From Synechococcus sp. M44_DOE_062 (GTDB lineage: Bacteria > Cyanobacteriota > Cyanobacteriia > Thermostichales > Thermostichaceae), in the NCBI GenBank assembly GCA_015295985.1, contig DVDX01000023.1, positions 104,690 through 168,689 on the forward strand: a DNA stretch of 64,000 bases, given 5' to 3'. The notes under the pieces are model-generated. The model ran no database searches, was not told where the DNA came from, and was given only the letters and a program-made list of their open reading frames with translations. Shown piece by piece: positions 1 through 9,864 of the stretch. The stretch's first letter is position 1. Every line of letters begins with the position of its first letter. A program made the position numbers and the translations under genes.

Positions 1-1734
1 TGGTTTGGCCGAGAGGATCTGCTGCCGATCTGGGATTTAGCCTGGCCGGGGGTGGATGAGCTGATGGCGATTCTGGAGGTCAACCGGCTGCTGGCCGGGG
101 AGGAGGTGGATACCGTCATCTTGGACACGGCCCCCACCGGGCACACCCTGCGGCTGTTGGAGCTGCCCGACTTTTTGGATAATCTGCTGGCCGTGTTTGC
201 CACCTTTCAGGCCAAGCACCGGGAAATCGCCCAAGCCCTGACGGGCACCTATCGACCGGATGAGGCGGATGCGTTTTTGGCTCAGTTGCAGAGGGAACTT
301 GAGGGGGGCAAGGCCCGCTTGACTACTCCAGAGAGCACCTCTGCTTGGCTGGTGATGATCCCGGAGCAGTTGAGCGTGGCGGAAACCCGCCGCTTTTGTC
401 AGCAACTGCAAAACCGCCGCGTGTCCGTTGGTGGCCTTCTGGTCAATCAGGTGCTGTTTGTAGGAAAGAGTGAAGAGGAAAGAGGAGAGAGTAACAGCCA
501 ATCTTCACTGCCCACCGCTTTCCTCTCTCCCCTCTACTTGGCGCGGCAACAGGAACAGCGGCGCGTGCTCAATGCTCTACAGGAGGAGCTGCCCGGATAT
601 CCTATCTGGGTTTGTCCTTATCAACTGCAGGAGCCAATTGGGCTAGCGGCCCTGGATGGGCTGGTACAGCAGCTTCGCCCCTTGCCAGAGGTGCTGCTGG
701 AGTTGGAAGGGATCCTCGATTCAAGAGGAGAGAGAAAAGAGAAAAGAGCGGTGAGTATTCTCACTTCTCCCTCCTCACTTCTCCCTTCCTTCAGGGGGAT
801 CCCGGCCCTACCGGACTTTTTGGCCCAAGCGATCCGACTGGTGCTGGTGGGGGGCAAAGGGGGTGTAGGCAAGACGACCGTAGCCGGGGCCCTGGCTTGG
901 AACTTGGCCAGACGCCATCCCGACAAGCAGCTATTACTGGTCTCCATCGATCCGGCCCACTCGCTGGGGGATCTGTTTCAGAGGAAACTGGGTCAGGATC
1001 CCATCCCCCTGCTGCCCAACCTGCTGGGGCAGGAGATCGATGCAGCGGCGGTGCTGGAGCAATTCCGGCAGGATTATCTGGAGGAGGTGGCGGCCATCTT
1101 GGCGGGGGAGGGGACGACAGGGGTGGAGGTTCAATACGACCCGCAGGCGTGGCGGCAACTGTTGCAGATACCCCCACCCGGTTTGGATGAGGTGATGGCT
1201 CTGTTGAGTGTTCTCCGACAAGAGACAAGCGGACAGTTTGACCTGGTGGTGCTGGACACAGCCCCCACAGGCCATCTCTTGCGGTTTCTGCAGATGCCCC
1301 AGGCTCTGGAGGGCTGGGTAAGCTTGGCCCTGAAGCTGTGGCTGAAATATCGGGATGTGGTGGGCAGGCCGGAATGGGCGCAGCGGATGCGGGAGCTCTT
1401 GGCCGAGGTGCGCCAGCTTCGGCAGCAGCTCCAGGATCCCCGGTTTGTCACCTTTATCCCCGTCTTCAACCCCGAGCAGGCGGTTCTGGCAGAAACCGAG
1501 CGTCTTTTGGCAGAATTGGAGGCTTTGGGGATCCCTCATCCCTACGCTGTTCTCAATCGGGTGTGGTTGGAGGATTCTACCCCCTTTGGAGAGGCTCTCC
1601 GCCGTCGTCACCAGGCTCTTCTGGCCCAGCTCCCCCAGTCCTTCTCCCAGCAAGCCATCTTGGCCATCCCCTTCCTGCATCCTCCCAGCTTGGAGAATGT
1701 CGGCTCCTACTTGTTTGCTCCTTGGGAGCCCTAA
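1..1734 (+). CDS. ArsA-family ATPase, 5' truncated by window edge
   Basis: ArsA/GET3-type P-loop ATPase, 3' part only; the frame is open from base 1, so the true start lies upstream. Two tandem halves are visible. The first half has lost its P-loop off the window but keeps the DTAPTGHTLR signature near nt 120-155. The second half has a full deviant Walker A, GGKGGVGKTT (about nt 850-880), then IDPAHSL, and repeats the signature as DTAPTGHLLR. Duplicated ArsA proteins bind ATP at the interface of the halves; in cyanobacteria most lack a cognate ArsB and their client is unclear. Two purine/pyrimidine-rich stretches (about nt 466-540 and 717-793) are read through in frame and encode low-complexity Ser/Glu/Arg linkers that look inserted. 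Family call is firm; the substrate is unknown. Confidence 0.9.
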   Translation, partial: WFGREDLLPIWDLAWPGVDELMAILEVNRLLAGEEVDTVILDTAPTGHTLRLLELPDFLDNLLAVFATFQAKHREIAQALTGTYRPDEADAFLAQLQRELEGGKARLTTPESTSAWLVMIPEQLSVAETRRFCQQLQNRRVSVGGLLVNQVLFVGKSEEERGESNSQSSLPTAFLSPLYLARQQEQRRVLNALQEELPGYPIWVCPYQLQEPIGLAALDGLVQQLRPLPEVLLELEGILDSRGERKEKRAVSILTSPSSLLPSFRGIPALPDFLAQAIRLVLVGGKGGVGKTTVAGALAWNLARRHPDKQLLLVSIDPAHSLGDLFQRKLGQDPIPLLPNLLGQEIDAAAVLEQFRQDYLEEVAAILAGEGTTGVEVQYDPQAWRQLLQIPPPGLDEVMALLSVLRQETSGQFDLVVLDTAPTGHLLRFLQMPQALEGWVSLALKLWLKYRDVVGRPEWAQRMRELLAEVRQLRQQLQDPRFVTFIPVFNPEQAVLAETERLLAELEALGIPHPYAVLNRVWLEDSTPFGEALRRRHQALLAQLPQSFSQQAILAIPFLHPPSLENVGSYLFAPWEP

Positions 1735-1745
1735 CCTAGGGGTAG

Positions 1746-3827
<2,082 letters not shown>

Positions 3828-3863
3828 CCAGGGTGGATCCCGGAAAAACTTGGGCAGGGTGGG

Positions 3864-3892
3864 TTGTTCTAGCGGCAGGGATGATTTATGAT
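3864..3892 (+). promoter_or_regulatory. Sigma70-type promoter after ligA
   Basis: TTGTTC at 3864-3869, a 17-nt spacer and TATGAT at 3887-3892 form a good housekeeping promoter. Transcription would start near 3898-3900, just before a short terminated segment. Seen in sequence; activity is inferred. Confidence 0.55.
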
Positions 3893-3898
3893 TCAACT

Positions 3899-3962
3899 CT
3901 AGTGAGGAGTGGACGCCAATAGGGGGAAGCGAACGCAACACGGACAGTTCCTTCCCCTTTTT
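3899..3962 (+). ncRNA. Candidate short sRNA with intrinsic terminator
   Basis: About 64 nt between a promoter (-10 at 3887-3892) and a terminator-like hairpin: GGGGAAG at 3923-3929 pairs with CTTCCCC at 3951-3957, followed by five T. The hairpin loop is about 21 nt. There is no plausible ORF inside. I do not recognise a known family. It could equally be a leader or attenuator of the RNAs downstream. Confidence 0.4.
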
Positions 3963-4047
3963 GGTTAGGAAAGGACGCGGCCACACCCTCCAACAAGTAC
4001 AAGTATCCAACTTAGCTGAAAGATTCCTCTGCCTCTGATGGCTGCCT

Positions 4048-4077
4048 TTGCCAGTGCCAGGTCAGTTCAACTATGAT
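4048..4077 (+). promoter_or_regulatory. Promoter of Yfr1
   Basis: TTGCCA at 4048-4053, an 18-nt spacer and TATGAT at 4072-4077. The predicted start, about 4083-4085, coincides with the first base of the 5' stem of the Yfr1 structure. Confidence 0.7.
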
Positions 4078-4083
4078 GGGATC

Positions 4084-4152
4084 AGCGGAGACGCATGTTT
4101 CCGTTCACTCCTCACACCATCTTCCGCTCGGCGTCAAGTCGGGCGGTTTTTC
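4084..4152 (+). ncRNA. yfr1: Small regulatory RNA Yfr1
   Basis: The hallmark unpaired motif ACTCCTCACAC is present exactly at 4107-4117. On its 5' side a stem-loop forms from AGCGGA (4084-4089) and TCCGTT (4100-4105). On its 3' side a terminator stem forms from CCGCTCGGC (4124-4132) and GTCGGGCGG (4138-4146) with a 5-nt loop, followed by TTTTT. This is the Yfr1 architecture described across cyanobacteria: two hairpins flanking a single-stranded ultraconserved 11-mer. Yfr1 acts as a base-pairing regulator, with porin mRNAs among its known targets in Prochlorococcus. Length is about 69 nt, in the family range, and a matching promoter lies directly upstream. The overlapping reading frame 4048-4395 is therefore not a gene. 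Confidence 0.88.
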
Positions 4153-4205
4153 TATGAATTCAGTGCGAAGAGAGGTATAGCCATTCTCAATAGCAGCGAA
4201 ACGGC

Positions 4206-4363
4206 TTATTCCTTGCCATTCCCAGTTCTCTTCCCAGACACTCAGGGAGAAGTGAGGGGGGGCGCAAGTAGCACAGAGCGCCGGAGAAGCTTGTCTCCAG
4301 TCTTTCCGGTTGATCCCCAGGCGAATCTCTTGGTGCCCCGTCCCCTGGGAGCTCCAGGAATAA
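4206..4363 (+). ncRNA. Candidate structured RNA, multibranched fold
   Basis: An 8-bp perfect closing helix (TTATTCCT 4206-4213 with AGGAATAA 4356-4363) encloses a second helix (4219-4225 with 4345-4351) and at least two local hairpins: GGCGC/GCGCC (4261-4265 with 4278-4282) and GGAGA/TCTCC (4283-4287 with 4294-4298). A third weaker hairpin forms around 4231-4252. This nesting over 158 nt is hard to explain by chance. It is not RNase P, tmRNA or SRP RNA by their signature sequences. A 6S-like RNA or a clpX leader element are possibilities, but I cannot identify it. Confidence 0.4.
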
Positions 4364-4533
4364 ACCCTACGAGCCCAGTAGAGATGCTAGACTAATAGGT
4401 CAGTGAGATTTCACCCACTTCGGCCTCCCTACGCTTTCGCAGCCGATTTGCGACACGTTTTGATTGGAAGGTTTAGTTTTCTTCTGGCCTTTGCCGGATA
4501 GGATAGCCAAGAGCAAGCAGCAACGAGGATCCC

Positions 4534-5880
4534 ATGGCCAAATATGACTCCCATCTAAAGTGCTCCTTCTGCAACAAGTCACAGGATCAAGTGCGTAAGT
4601 TGATTGCGGGGCCGGGGGTCTACATCTGTGACGAGTGCGTGGAGCTCTGCAACGAGATTTTGGATGAGGAACTCTACGACGGCAACACTCCTCCTGCTGC
4701 CGCCCCTGCTGCCAGTCGTCGCGAACCCCCCAAAAAACCCTCCCGCAGCCTGCCTTCTTTGGCGCAGTTGCCCAAGCCGCATGAGATCATGCGCTATCTC
4801 GACCAATATGTAATCGGCCAGGAAAAAGCCAAGAAGGTCTTGTCGGTAGCGGTTTACAACCACTACAAGCGCCTGGCTGCCAAGGCCAACCCCGGTAGCG
4901 TCGGAGTTTCGGAACTGGATGAGGTGGAGCTACAGAAGTCCAACATCTTGATCATTGGCCCCACTGGCTCCGGCAAAACCCTGCTGGCAGAAACCCTGGC
5001 CCGCATGTTGGATGTGCCTTTTGCGGTTGCCGATGCTACCACCCTCACGGAAGCCGGTTATGTGGGCGAGGATGTGGAAAACATCCTGTTGCGCCTGCTG
5101 CAGGTGGCCGACATGGACGTGGAAGAGGCCCAGCGCGGCATCATCTACATCGACGAAATTGACAAAATTGCCCGCAAAAGCGAGAATCCCTCCATTACCC
5201 GCGATGTCTCCGGCGAGGGAGTGCAGCAGGCTCTACTGAAAATGCTGGAAGGGACAATAGCCAATGTGCCTCCCCAGGGAGGGCGCAAGCACCCCTACCA
5301 AGACTGCATTCAAATTGACACTTCCAACATCCTCTTCATTTGCGGGGGGGCTTTTGTTGGCCTGGAAAAAGTGATCGAGCAGCGCATTGGCAAGAAATCG
5401 ATGGGCTTTATCAAGCCAGGGGAACAATTGTCGGTTACCCGCGAGCAACGCATGGCGAATGCCCTCAAGGCTTTGGAGCCTGAAGATTTGATTAAGTACG
5501 GCATGATTCCCGAATTCACGGGGCGGGTTCCGGTGGTGGCGACTTTGGATCCGCTGGATGAGAAGGCGCTGGAAGCGATCTTGACCCAGCCCAAAAATGC
5601 CATTCTCAAGCAAGCGCAAAAGCTGCTGCGCATGGACGGGGTGGAACTGGAGTTCGAACCTGCCGCCATTGCTGCCATTGCCAAAGAAGCTTACCGCCGC
5701 AAGACCGGGGCTCGCGCCCTGCGGGCCATTGTGGAAGAGCTAATGCTGGATGTGATGTACGAGGCGCCCTCCCGCCGCGACCTAAAATACATCCGCATCA
5801 CTGCCGAGATGGTGGAGCGTCGTTCCACCCGCGAGCTCATTCCTCACCCCTCTACGCTGCCCAAGCCCGAGTCGGCCTAG
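4534..5880 (+). CDS. clpX: ATP-dependent Clp protease ATPase subunit ClpX
   Basis: AAA+ unfoldase that feeds substrates to the ClpP peptidase. The 448-aa protein has the N-terminal C4 zinc-binding domain (Cys10, Cys13, Cys32, Cys35), Walker A GPTGSGKT (about residues 142-149), the pore loop in GYVGED, Walker [11 protein letters not shown] and the C-terminal sensor region (GARALRAI). The loop that docks into ClpP reads MGF rather than the common IGF, a conservative change. The gene stands alone here: clpP and tig, common neighbours in other bacteria, are absent from the window. The ATG at 4534 is followed directly by the conserved [13 protein letters not shown] start. An insertion sequence lies just downstream. 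Confidence 0.97.
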   Translation: MAKYDSHLKCSFCNKSQDQVRKLIAGPGVYICDECVELCNEILDEELYDGNTPPAAAPAASRREPPKKPSRSLPSLAQLPKPHEIMRYLDQYVIGQEKAKKVLSVAVYNHYKRLAAKANPGSVGVSELDEVELQKSNILIIGPTGSGKTLLAETLARMLDVPFAVADATTLTEAGYVGEDVENILLRLLQVADMDVEEAQRGIIYIDEIDKIARKSENPSITRDVSGEGVQQALLKMLEGTIANVPPQGGRKHPYQDCIQIDTSNILFICGGAFVGLEKVIEQRIGKKSMGFIKPGEQLSVTREQRMANALKALEPEDLIKYGMIPEFTGRVPVVATLDPLDEKALEAILTQPKNAILKQAQKLLRMDGVELEFEPAAIAAIAKEAYRRKTGARALRAIVEELMLDVMYEAPSRRDLKYIRITAEMVERRSTRELIPHPSTLPKPESA

Positions 5881-6042
5881 AGTCATCGCCTTTCCGATCC
5901 CTGCTGGATGAACTTATCAGAAAACTTGGGTCTAAAACCCCGCCCTTTATTGCTACGCAACGCGGCGCGACCGCGATCTTCGGTGCGGTTCTCGTCGGGG
6001 TGCCGTAGGCATTGCGCTAAGACCTACGGCCTGCTGACGCGA

Positions 6043-6438
6043 CTAGGACAGCTTTTCTTGGTTTTGGATGTAGGTCGCTAAGACTTGCAGGGAAGCACCA
6101 CCCACGCTCGATGCATAGTAGCTAGGACTCCACAAAGCAGTTTTACCCTAGGGCTTGGGAAACTTAGCCTGTCCGTACCTACGACTGGAGACCCCCTTGA
6201 GGCCATTAACCATCTGGGAAATAGACCATTTGGGCGAATAGGCAAGCAAAAGATGGATGTGGTCTGCTTCCCCGTTAAACTCCAAAACCTCAAAGTCCAT
6301 ACACTTAGCGACAGACTTGAAAGCCCCTTCTATTAAACTCAAACTCTCCTGCGTTAGTATTTTGCGCCTGTACTTCGTTACAAACACCAAATGCGCCTGC
6401 AAACTCGAAACACGGTTGCGGTCTTTCCTAAATTTCAT
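6043..6438 (-). pseudogene. tnpA: IS200-like Y1 transposase TnpA, in-frame TAG
   Basis: Single-strand transposase of the HUH/Y1 family. The first 96 codons encode LVFVTKYRRKIL and the metal-binding HUH motif in ADHIHLL. A TAG (plus-strand 6148-6150) follows RYGQAKFPKP. The same frame then continues for another 34 codons with the expected C-terminus WSPSYYASSVGGASLQVLATYIQNQ, ending at 6043. The catalytic tyrosine (in ATYIQNQ) lies after the stop, so the truncated product cannot cleave DNA. Full length with the stop read through is about 131 residues, normal for the family. This is a single nonsense mutation; mobility would need a transposase in trans. Confidence 0.85.
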
Positions 6439-6473
6439 GTGCTAGTATGAACATACCAACTTAGTTTTAACCC

Positions 6474-7628
6474 ATGCAAGCCCGATACAGGTATCGGTTC
6501 TACCCCACAGACCAACAGAAGCAAGCCTTAGCTAAGACATTTGGTTGCACTAGGTATGTGTGGAACGAGGCTTTAGCGCACTGTCAAGCGGTAGGGAAGT
6601 ATGTAGGATACAACGCCTTGTCTAAGCGGCTAACAGGGTTAAAGCAGTCATTGGAATGGCTTAAGGAGGTGTCCAGTGTTGCCTTACAGCAGTCCTTGAG
6701 GCAGTTAGACCAAGCCTACCGGCGTTTCTTTGAGAAGAAAGGAGGTTTCCCACAATTCAAGAAGAAACAATCAAAGCAGAGTGATGCGTTTTCTGTCGAA
6801 GGAAAGTGCGTGTACCTAGCCAAGATAGGAAATATCAAACCTATCTGGAGCCGTGCGTTGCCAAGCCAGCCCAGTTCCGTAACCGTCATTAAAGACTGTG
6901 CGGGGCGGTACTTCGTCAGCTTTGTGGTCGAGGTCAGCCCCAGCAAACTCCCTGCTCAATCTCCGAGTATCGGGGTGGATTTGGGGGTCAAAACCTTTGC
7001 CACGACCAGTGACGGAGCTCAGTACCACAGCCCCAACTCTGGGCCTTTGTACCGGCGCATCACTCAGTTGCAAAAGCAATTGGCCAGGCGGGTCAAAGGG
7101 TCAAAGCGGTGGGAGCGAACAAGGCTGCGGATTGCCAAGTTGCACGCTCGTATTGCCGACCGACGCTTGGACTTCCTGCACAAGCTGTCTACCAAACTAA
7201 CCTGCGAAAACCAAGTGGTTTGTTTGGAAGACCTGAATGTCAGCGGGATGTTGAAGAACCGTAAGTTGTCCAAGGCAATAAGTCGGCAAGGGTGGGGGAT
7301 GTTTCGCTCTCTGTGCGAGGCAAAGGGGGACAAGCATGGCAGGGAAGTAAGGGTCATTAACCGCTGGGAAGCTACCAGTCAGTACTGTTCCCAATGTGGT
7401 TGGCACTGGGGCAAACTGGACTTGGCAACTCGGGTGGTGGTCTGTGACGGTTGTGGTGCTGTCCACGACAGAGATGAAAACGCTTCCAGAAACGTAGAGC
7501 AAGTCGGGATGGGGCGTCGCCCGACTTTAAAACGGACGTGGAGACTGTGTAAGCCTGGCTTGTCAGCAGCGGTCGATGAAGCGTCAAGAATCCCCTGCCT
7601 TGTTGCTACGCAACGCTGCCGCGACTAG
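6474..7628 (+). CDS. tnpB: TnpB (IS605 OrfB), RNA-guided nuclease family
   Basis: A 384-aa TnpB. The N-terminal helix-turn-helix-like region MQARYRYRFYPTDQQKQALA is typical. The RuvC triad is visible: Asp in VDLGVKTFAT, Glu in VCLEDLNVSGM and Asp in HDRDENASRN. A four-Cys zinc ribbon (CSQCGW...CDGCG) lies between the last two. TnpB proteins are guided by an RNA made from the transposon right end to cut target sites, which helps retain the element. The extreme C-terminus (after VDEASRI) runs into the right-end hairpin and looks extended by repeat sequence. The frame is intact although its tnpA partner is dead. Confidence 0.93.
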   Translation: MQARYRYRFYPTDQQKQALAKTFGCTRYVWNEALAHCQAVGKYVGYNALSKRLTGLKQSLEWLKEVSSVALQQSLRQLDQAYRRFFEKKGGFPQFKKKQSKQSDAFSVEGKCVYLAKIGNIKPIWSRALPSQPSSVTVIKDCAGRYFVSFVVEVSPSKLPAQSPSIGVDLGVKTFATTSDGAQYHSPNSGPLYRRITQLQKQLARRVKGSKRWERTRLRIAKLHARIADRRLDFLHKLSTKLTCENQVVCLEDLNVSGMLKNRKLSKAISRQGWGMFRSLCEAKGDKHGREVRVINRWEATSQYCSQCGWHWGKLDLATRVVVCDGCGAVHDRDENASRNVEQVGMGRRPTLKRTWRLCKPGLSAAVDEASRIPCLVATQRCRD

Positions 7629-7635
7629 GCAGGGG
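7592..7635 (+). ncRNA. Right-end hairpin / probable 3' end of TnpB guide RNA scaffold
   Basis: CCCCTGCCT (7592-7600) pairs perfectly with AGGCAGGGG (7627-7635). The loop holds the short repeat TTGCTACGCAACG. In IS605 elements the guide RNA overlaps the tnpB 3' end and its guide segment begins just outside the right end, here from about 7637 into the ktrA leader. The placement is an inference from that family rule. Confidence 0.5.
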
Positions 7636-7678
7636 GGTATGTCAAGATCTGTTCTTGAAAGAGGGGGCAGGAGAGCAC

Positions 7679-8368
7679 ATGGCAGGGACTACGTTCCGCT
7701 GGCGCGAACGGCAGCGGGTGGATCGTGAATATGCGGTGATTGGGCTGGGGCGCTTTGGTTCTAGCTTGGCTCTCACCTTGATGGAGCGAGGGCACAACGT
7801 TTTGGGGATCGACCGCAGCCGTGAGATCGTGCAGCGCTTGGCGGATCAGTTGACGCAGGTGGTGGCCCTCGATTCCAGCGATGAAGATGCGCTGCGAGCG
7901 GTAGATATCCTCTCCTTCGACACGGTGGTGGTGGCCATTGGCAGCGATTTCGAGAGCAATTTGCTGACGACGGTGGCCCTGAAAAGTCTGGGGGTGCGCA
8001 ATGTAGTCTGTAAGGCGTCGACCGAGCGGCAACGCTCCATTCTCCTGCGAGTAGGGGCAGATCGGGTGGTGTTGCCGGAACAAGAGGCGGGACGCCGTTT
8101 GGCTCAGGTGTTGACAGCACCGGGGATCCTGGATCAGCTAGAGCTGGAGCCAGGCTACAGCATTACGGAATTACAGGTGCCGGAGGCGTTGGTGGGCCAT
8201 ACGCTAGCCGAGTCGGATCTGCGCCGCCGCTTCGGCATTACGGTGCTGGTGGTGAAGCGAAAGCAATCCCTGGTGGTCTCTCCCCCTGCGGACTACTTGC
8301 TGGAAAAGGGGGATCTGCTGGTGGTGCTGGGGGCCAATACCAACATCTCGCGGCTGAATGAGATGTAG
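7679..8368 (+). CDS. ktrA: Potassium uptake regulatory subunit KtrA/TrkA
   Basis: Cytosolic RCK subunit that gates the KtrB channel-like transporter in response to nucleotides. The 229-aa product has an N-terminal Rossmann fold (VIGLGRFGSSLA, then an acidic Asp at the second strand in LGIDRS) and a C-terminal RCK_C domain (ITELQVPEALVGHTLAESDLRRRFG). Start: ATG 7679 with GGAG ten bases upstream. An upstream in-frame TTG at 7655 is less likely. It pairs with ktrB, 11 nt downstream, as one operon. Bases 7686-7711, encoding the first residues, are a copy of the 26-nt dispersed repeat. An insertion sequence ends about 40 nt upstream. Confidence 0.92.
   Translation: MAGTTFRWRERQRVDREYAVIGLGRFGSSLALTLMERGHNVLGIDRSREIVQRLADQLTQVVALDSSDEDALRAVDILSFDTVVVAIGSDFESNLLTTVALKSLGVRNVVCKASTERQRSILLRVGADRVVLPEQEAGRRLAQVLTAPGILDQLELEPGYSITELQVPEALVGHTLAESDLRRRFGITVLVVKRKQSLVVSPPADYLLEKGDLLVVLGANTNISRLNEM
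7686..7711 (+). repeat. 26-nt dispersed repeat, copy 1 (in ktrA)
   Basis: Variant GGACTACGTTCCGCT...GCGAACGG inside the first codons of ktrA, encoding TTFRWRER. Confidence 0.7.
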
Positions 8369-8379
8369 GGAGGGATCCG

Positions 8380-9786
8380 ATGAAAGAGGACTCCGTCCCG
8401 CTTCCGCGAACGGCCCTGTCTCAGTCCTCTAGGGCCTTTGGGGATCGTCTGCAGTGGTTTTTGGGAGGGGATAGGCGTCGCCCGCTGCCACCGCCATTGC
8501 GCCTGGTCACAGGGTTGGGGCTCTTGGCAGTGGTGGGAACTTTAGTGCTCATGTTGCCGGGGATCGGACGCGGGGATCCCTTGAGCTGGAATGAGGCGCT
8601 GTTTACGGCCATGTCGGCCTTGAGCGTGACGGGGCTCTCGACGATTGTGGCGGCGGAGGATCTCACCCTGCTGGGCCAGATTGTGCTGCTGATCCTGATT
8701 CAGATTGGCGGGGTGGGCTTCATGGTGTTGGCGGTGGTGGTGTTTCAACTGATCGGGCGGCGCATTTCCCTGCTCAATCGCTTGGCGCTGTGCAATTCGC
8801 TGGGGCTCATCGATCCGGGGGCGATCCTGGAATTGACTCGGCGCGTACTGCTGGGGGTCACTCTCATTGAGTTGGGGGGGGCCTTGCTGCTCTGGGTGCA
8901 TTGGCGGGATCTGTACGGGCCGGAGCGGGCGGTTTTTCTGGCTATTTTTCATGCGGTGTCGGCCTTTTGTAATGCGGGATTTGACCTGTTTGGCCGAGAA
9001 GGGATCCCTACAGACGGTCTATCGCTGGCGATTTTGGCTGGTCTGATTTTTATCGGCGGTTTGGGCATCCCGGTTTTGTCGGATTTGTTAACCTGGCCGC
9101 GGGGCCACCGCCCCTCTCTGCACACCCGCATTACCCTAGGCGTAGTGGTGGTTTTGCTCTGCACGGGCGGCATGGGTTTGTTCTTGGGAGAGAGCTTGCC
9201 TGGTGGATCCCTGCTGGAAGTGAGCTGGCCCCGCCGCTTGGGCCTGACGTTTTTTCAATCGGTTTCTGCTCGAACGGCTGGGTTTGCCGGGATCCCCATT
9301 GAGGATTTGACCCCCGCCAGCCAGTTGCTGTTGATGGCTCTCATGTTTATCGGAGCAGCCCCGGCTTCCATGGGGGGTGGCATAACCACCGGAACCTTTG
9401 CCGTGTTGGTGTTGGCCTTGTGGGGCTATGCTCGCGGTTTGCCCAGCGCTCAAATTGCCGGGCGCAGTTTGGATCCCTCCATGGTGCGCAAGGCGGCAGC
9501 GGTGTTGACGGTTTCTCTGTTTGTGGTGCTGTTGGCGGCTTGGTTGATTTTGATAACCCACAGTAACAGTAGGTTAGATCCGGTGTTGTTTGAAGTGATC
9601 TCCGCCTTCGCCACCTGTGGCCTCTCGACAGGCTTCACTGGGGAGTTAAGCTTGTTTGGTCAACTGATTATCGTGTTGGTGATGTTCTGGGGCCGGTTGG
9701 GGGCACTGACTATTGTCTTGGCCTTGGCTCAGCAACAGCCCCGTCCGTTGGTGACCTACCCGGAAGAGCCAATCTTAATCGGTTAG
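8380..9786 (+). CDS. ktrB: Potassium transporter KtrB/TrkH family
   Basis: Membrane pore subunit of a Ktr-type K+ (often Na+-dependent) uptake system. The 468-aa protein has eight or more hydrophobic segments from about residue 45. Four P-loop repeats are recognisable by their selectivity-filter regions (for example ALSVTGLST, VSAFCNAGFDL, SARTAGFAG and FATCGLSTGF). Start: ATG 8380 preceded by GGAGG. Follows ktrA by 11 nt. The N-terminal extension of about 40 residues is hydrophilic. Its beginning (8388-8413) is a copy of the 26-nt dispersed repeat, read in a different frame from the copy in ktrA. Confidence 0.93.
   Translation: MKEDSVPLPRTALSQSSRAFGDRLQWFLGGDRRRPLPPPLRLVTGLGLLAVVGTLVLMLPGIGRGDPLSWNEALFTAMSALSVTGLSTIVAAEDLTLLGQIVLLILIQIGGVGFMVLAVVVFQLIGRRISLLNRLALCNSLGLIDPGAILELTRRVLLGVTLIELGGALLLWVHWRDLYGPERAVFLAIFHAVSAFCNAGFDLFGREGIPTDGLSLAILAGLIFIGGLGIPVLSDLLTWPRGHRPSLHTRITLGVVVVLLCTGGMGLFLGESLPGGSLLEVSWPRRLGLTFFQSVSARTAGFAGIPIEDLTPASQLLLMALMFIGAAPASMGGGITTGTFAVLVLALWGYARGLPSAQIAGRSLDPSMVRKAAAVLTVSLFVVLLAAWLILITHSNSRLDPVLFEVISAFATCGLSTGFTGELSLFGQLIIVLVMFWGRLGALTIVLALAQQQPRPLVTYPEEPILIG
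8388..8413 (+). repeat. 26-nt dispersed repeat, copy 2 (in ktrB)
   Basis: GGACTCCGTCCCGCT...GCGAACGG, encoding DSVPLPRT at the KtrB N-terminus. Confidence 0.75.
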
Positions 9787-9864
9787 CCCAGAACTGAGAA
9801 GAGAGCAGCCTTCGTTAGACTGAGTAAGGGATCCCTTCGTCCCTCGCGTTACGGGGAGCTATCC

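Larger units (their letters stand above)
3963..4533. other. Intergenic region ligA-clpX
   Basis: Apart from Yfr1 and the folded element, I see no coding gene here. The longest frame (115 codons from a TTG) overlaps Yfr1, starts within its promoter and has no recognisable protein features. The last 150 nt before clpX presumably hold its promoter, but no clear -35/-10 pair is evident. Confidence 0.6.
5925..7640. mobile_element. IS200/IS605-type insertion sequence
   Basis: Contains a divergently oriented Y1 transposase (tnpA, minus, broken) and tnpB (plus, intact), the classical IS605 arrangement. Ends are approximate. The left side carries a GC-rich foldable tract (CCCCGCCC near 5937) and the right side a 9-bp hairpin (7592-7600 with 7627-7635). 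No GGATCC occurs in this stretch, unlike the flanking chromosome. It sits between clpX and ktrA, so ktrA may have lost or changed its promoter. Confidence 0.8.

Noticed and set aside
612..1190. 192-aa open frame within the ArsA-like gene
   Set aside because: A GC-rich alternative frame of a gene with unmistakable ArsA motifs.
4048..4395. 115-aa open frame from a TTG
   Set aside because: It overlaps Yfr1 and its promoter, crosses a terminator, and has no family features.
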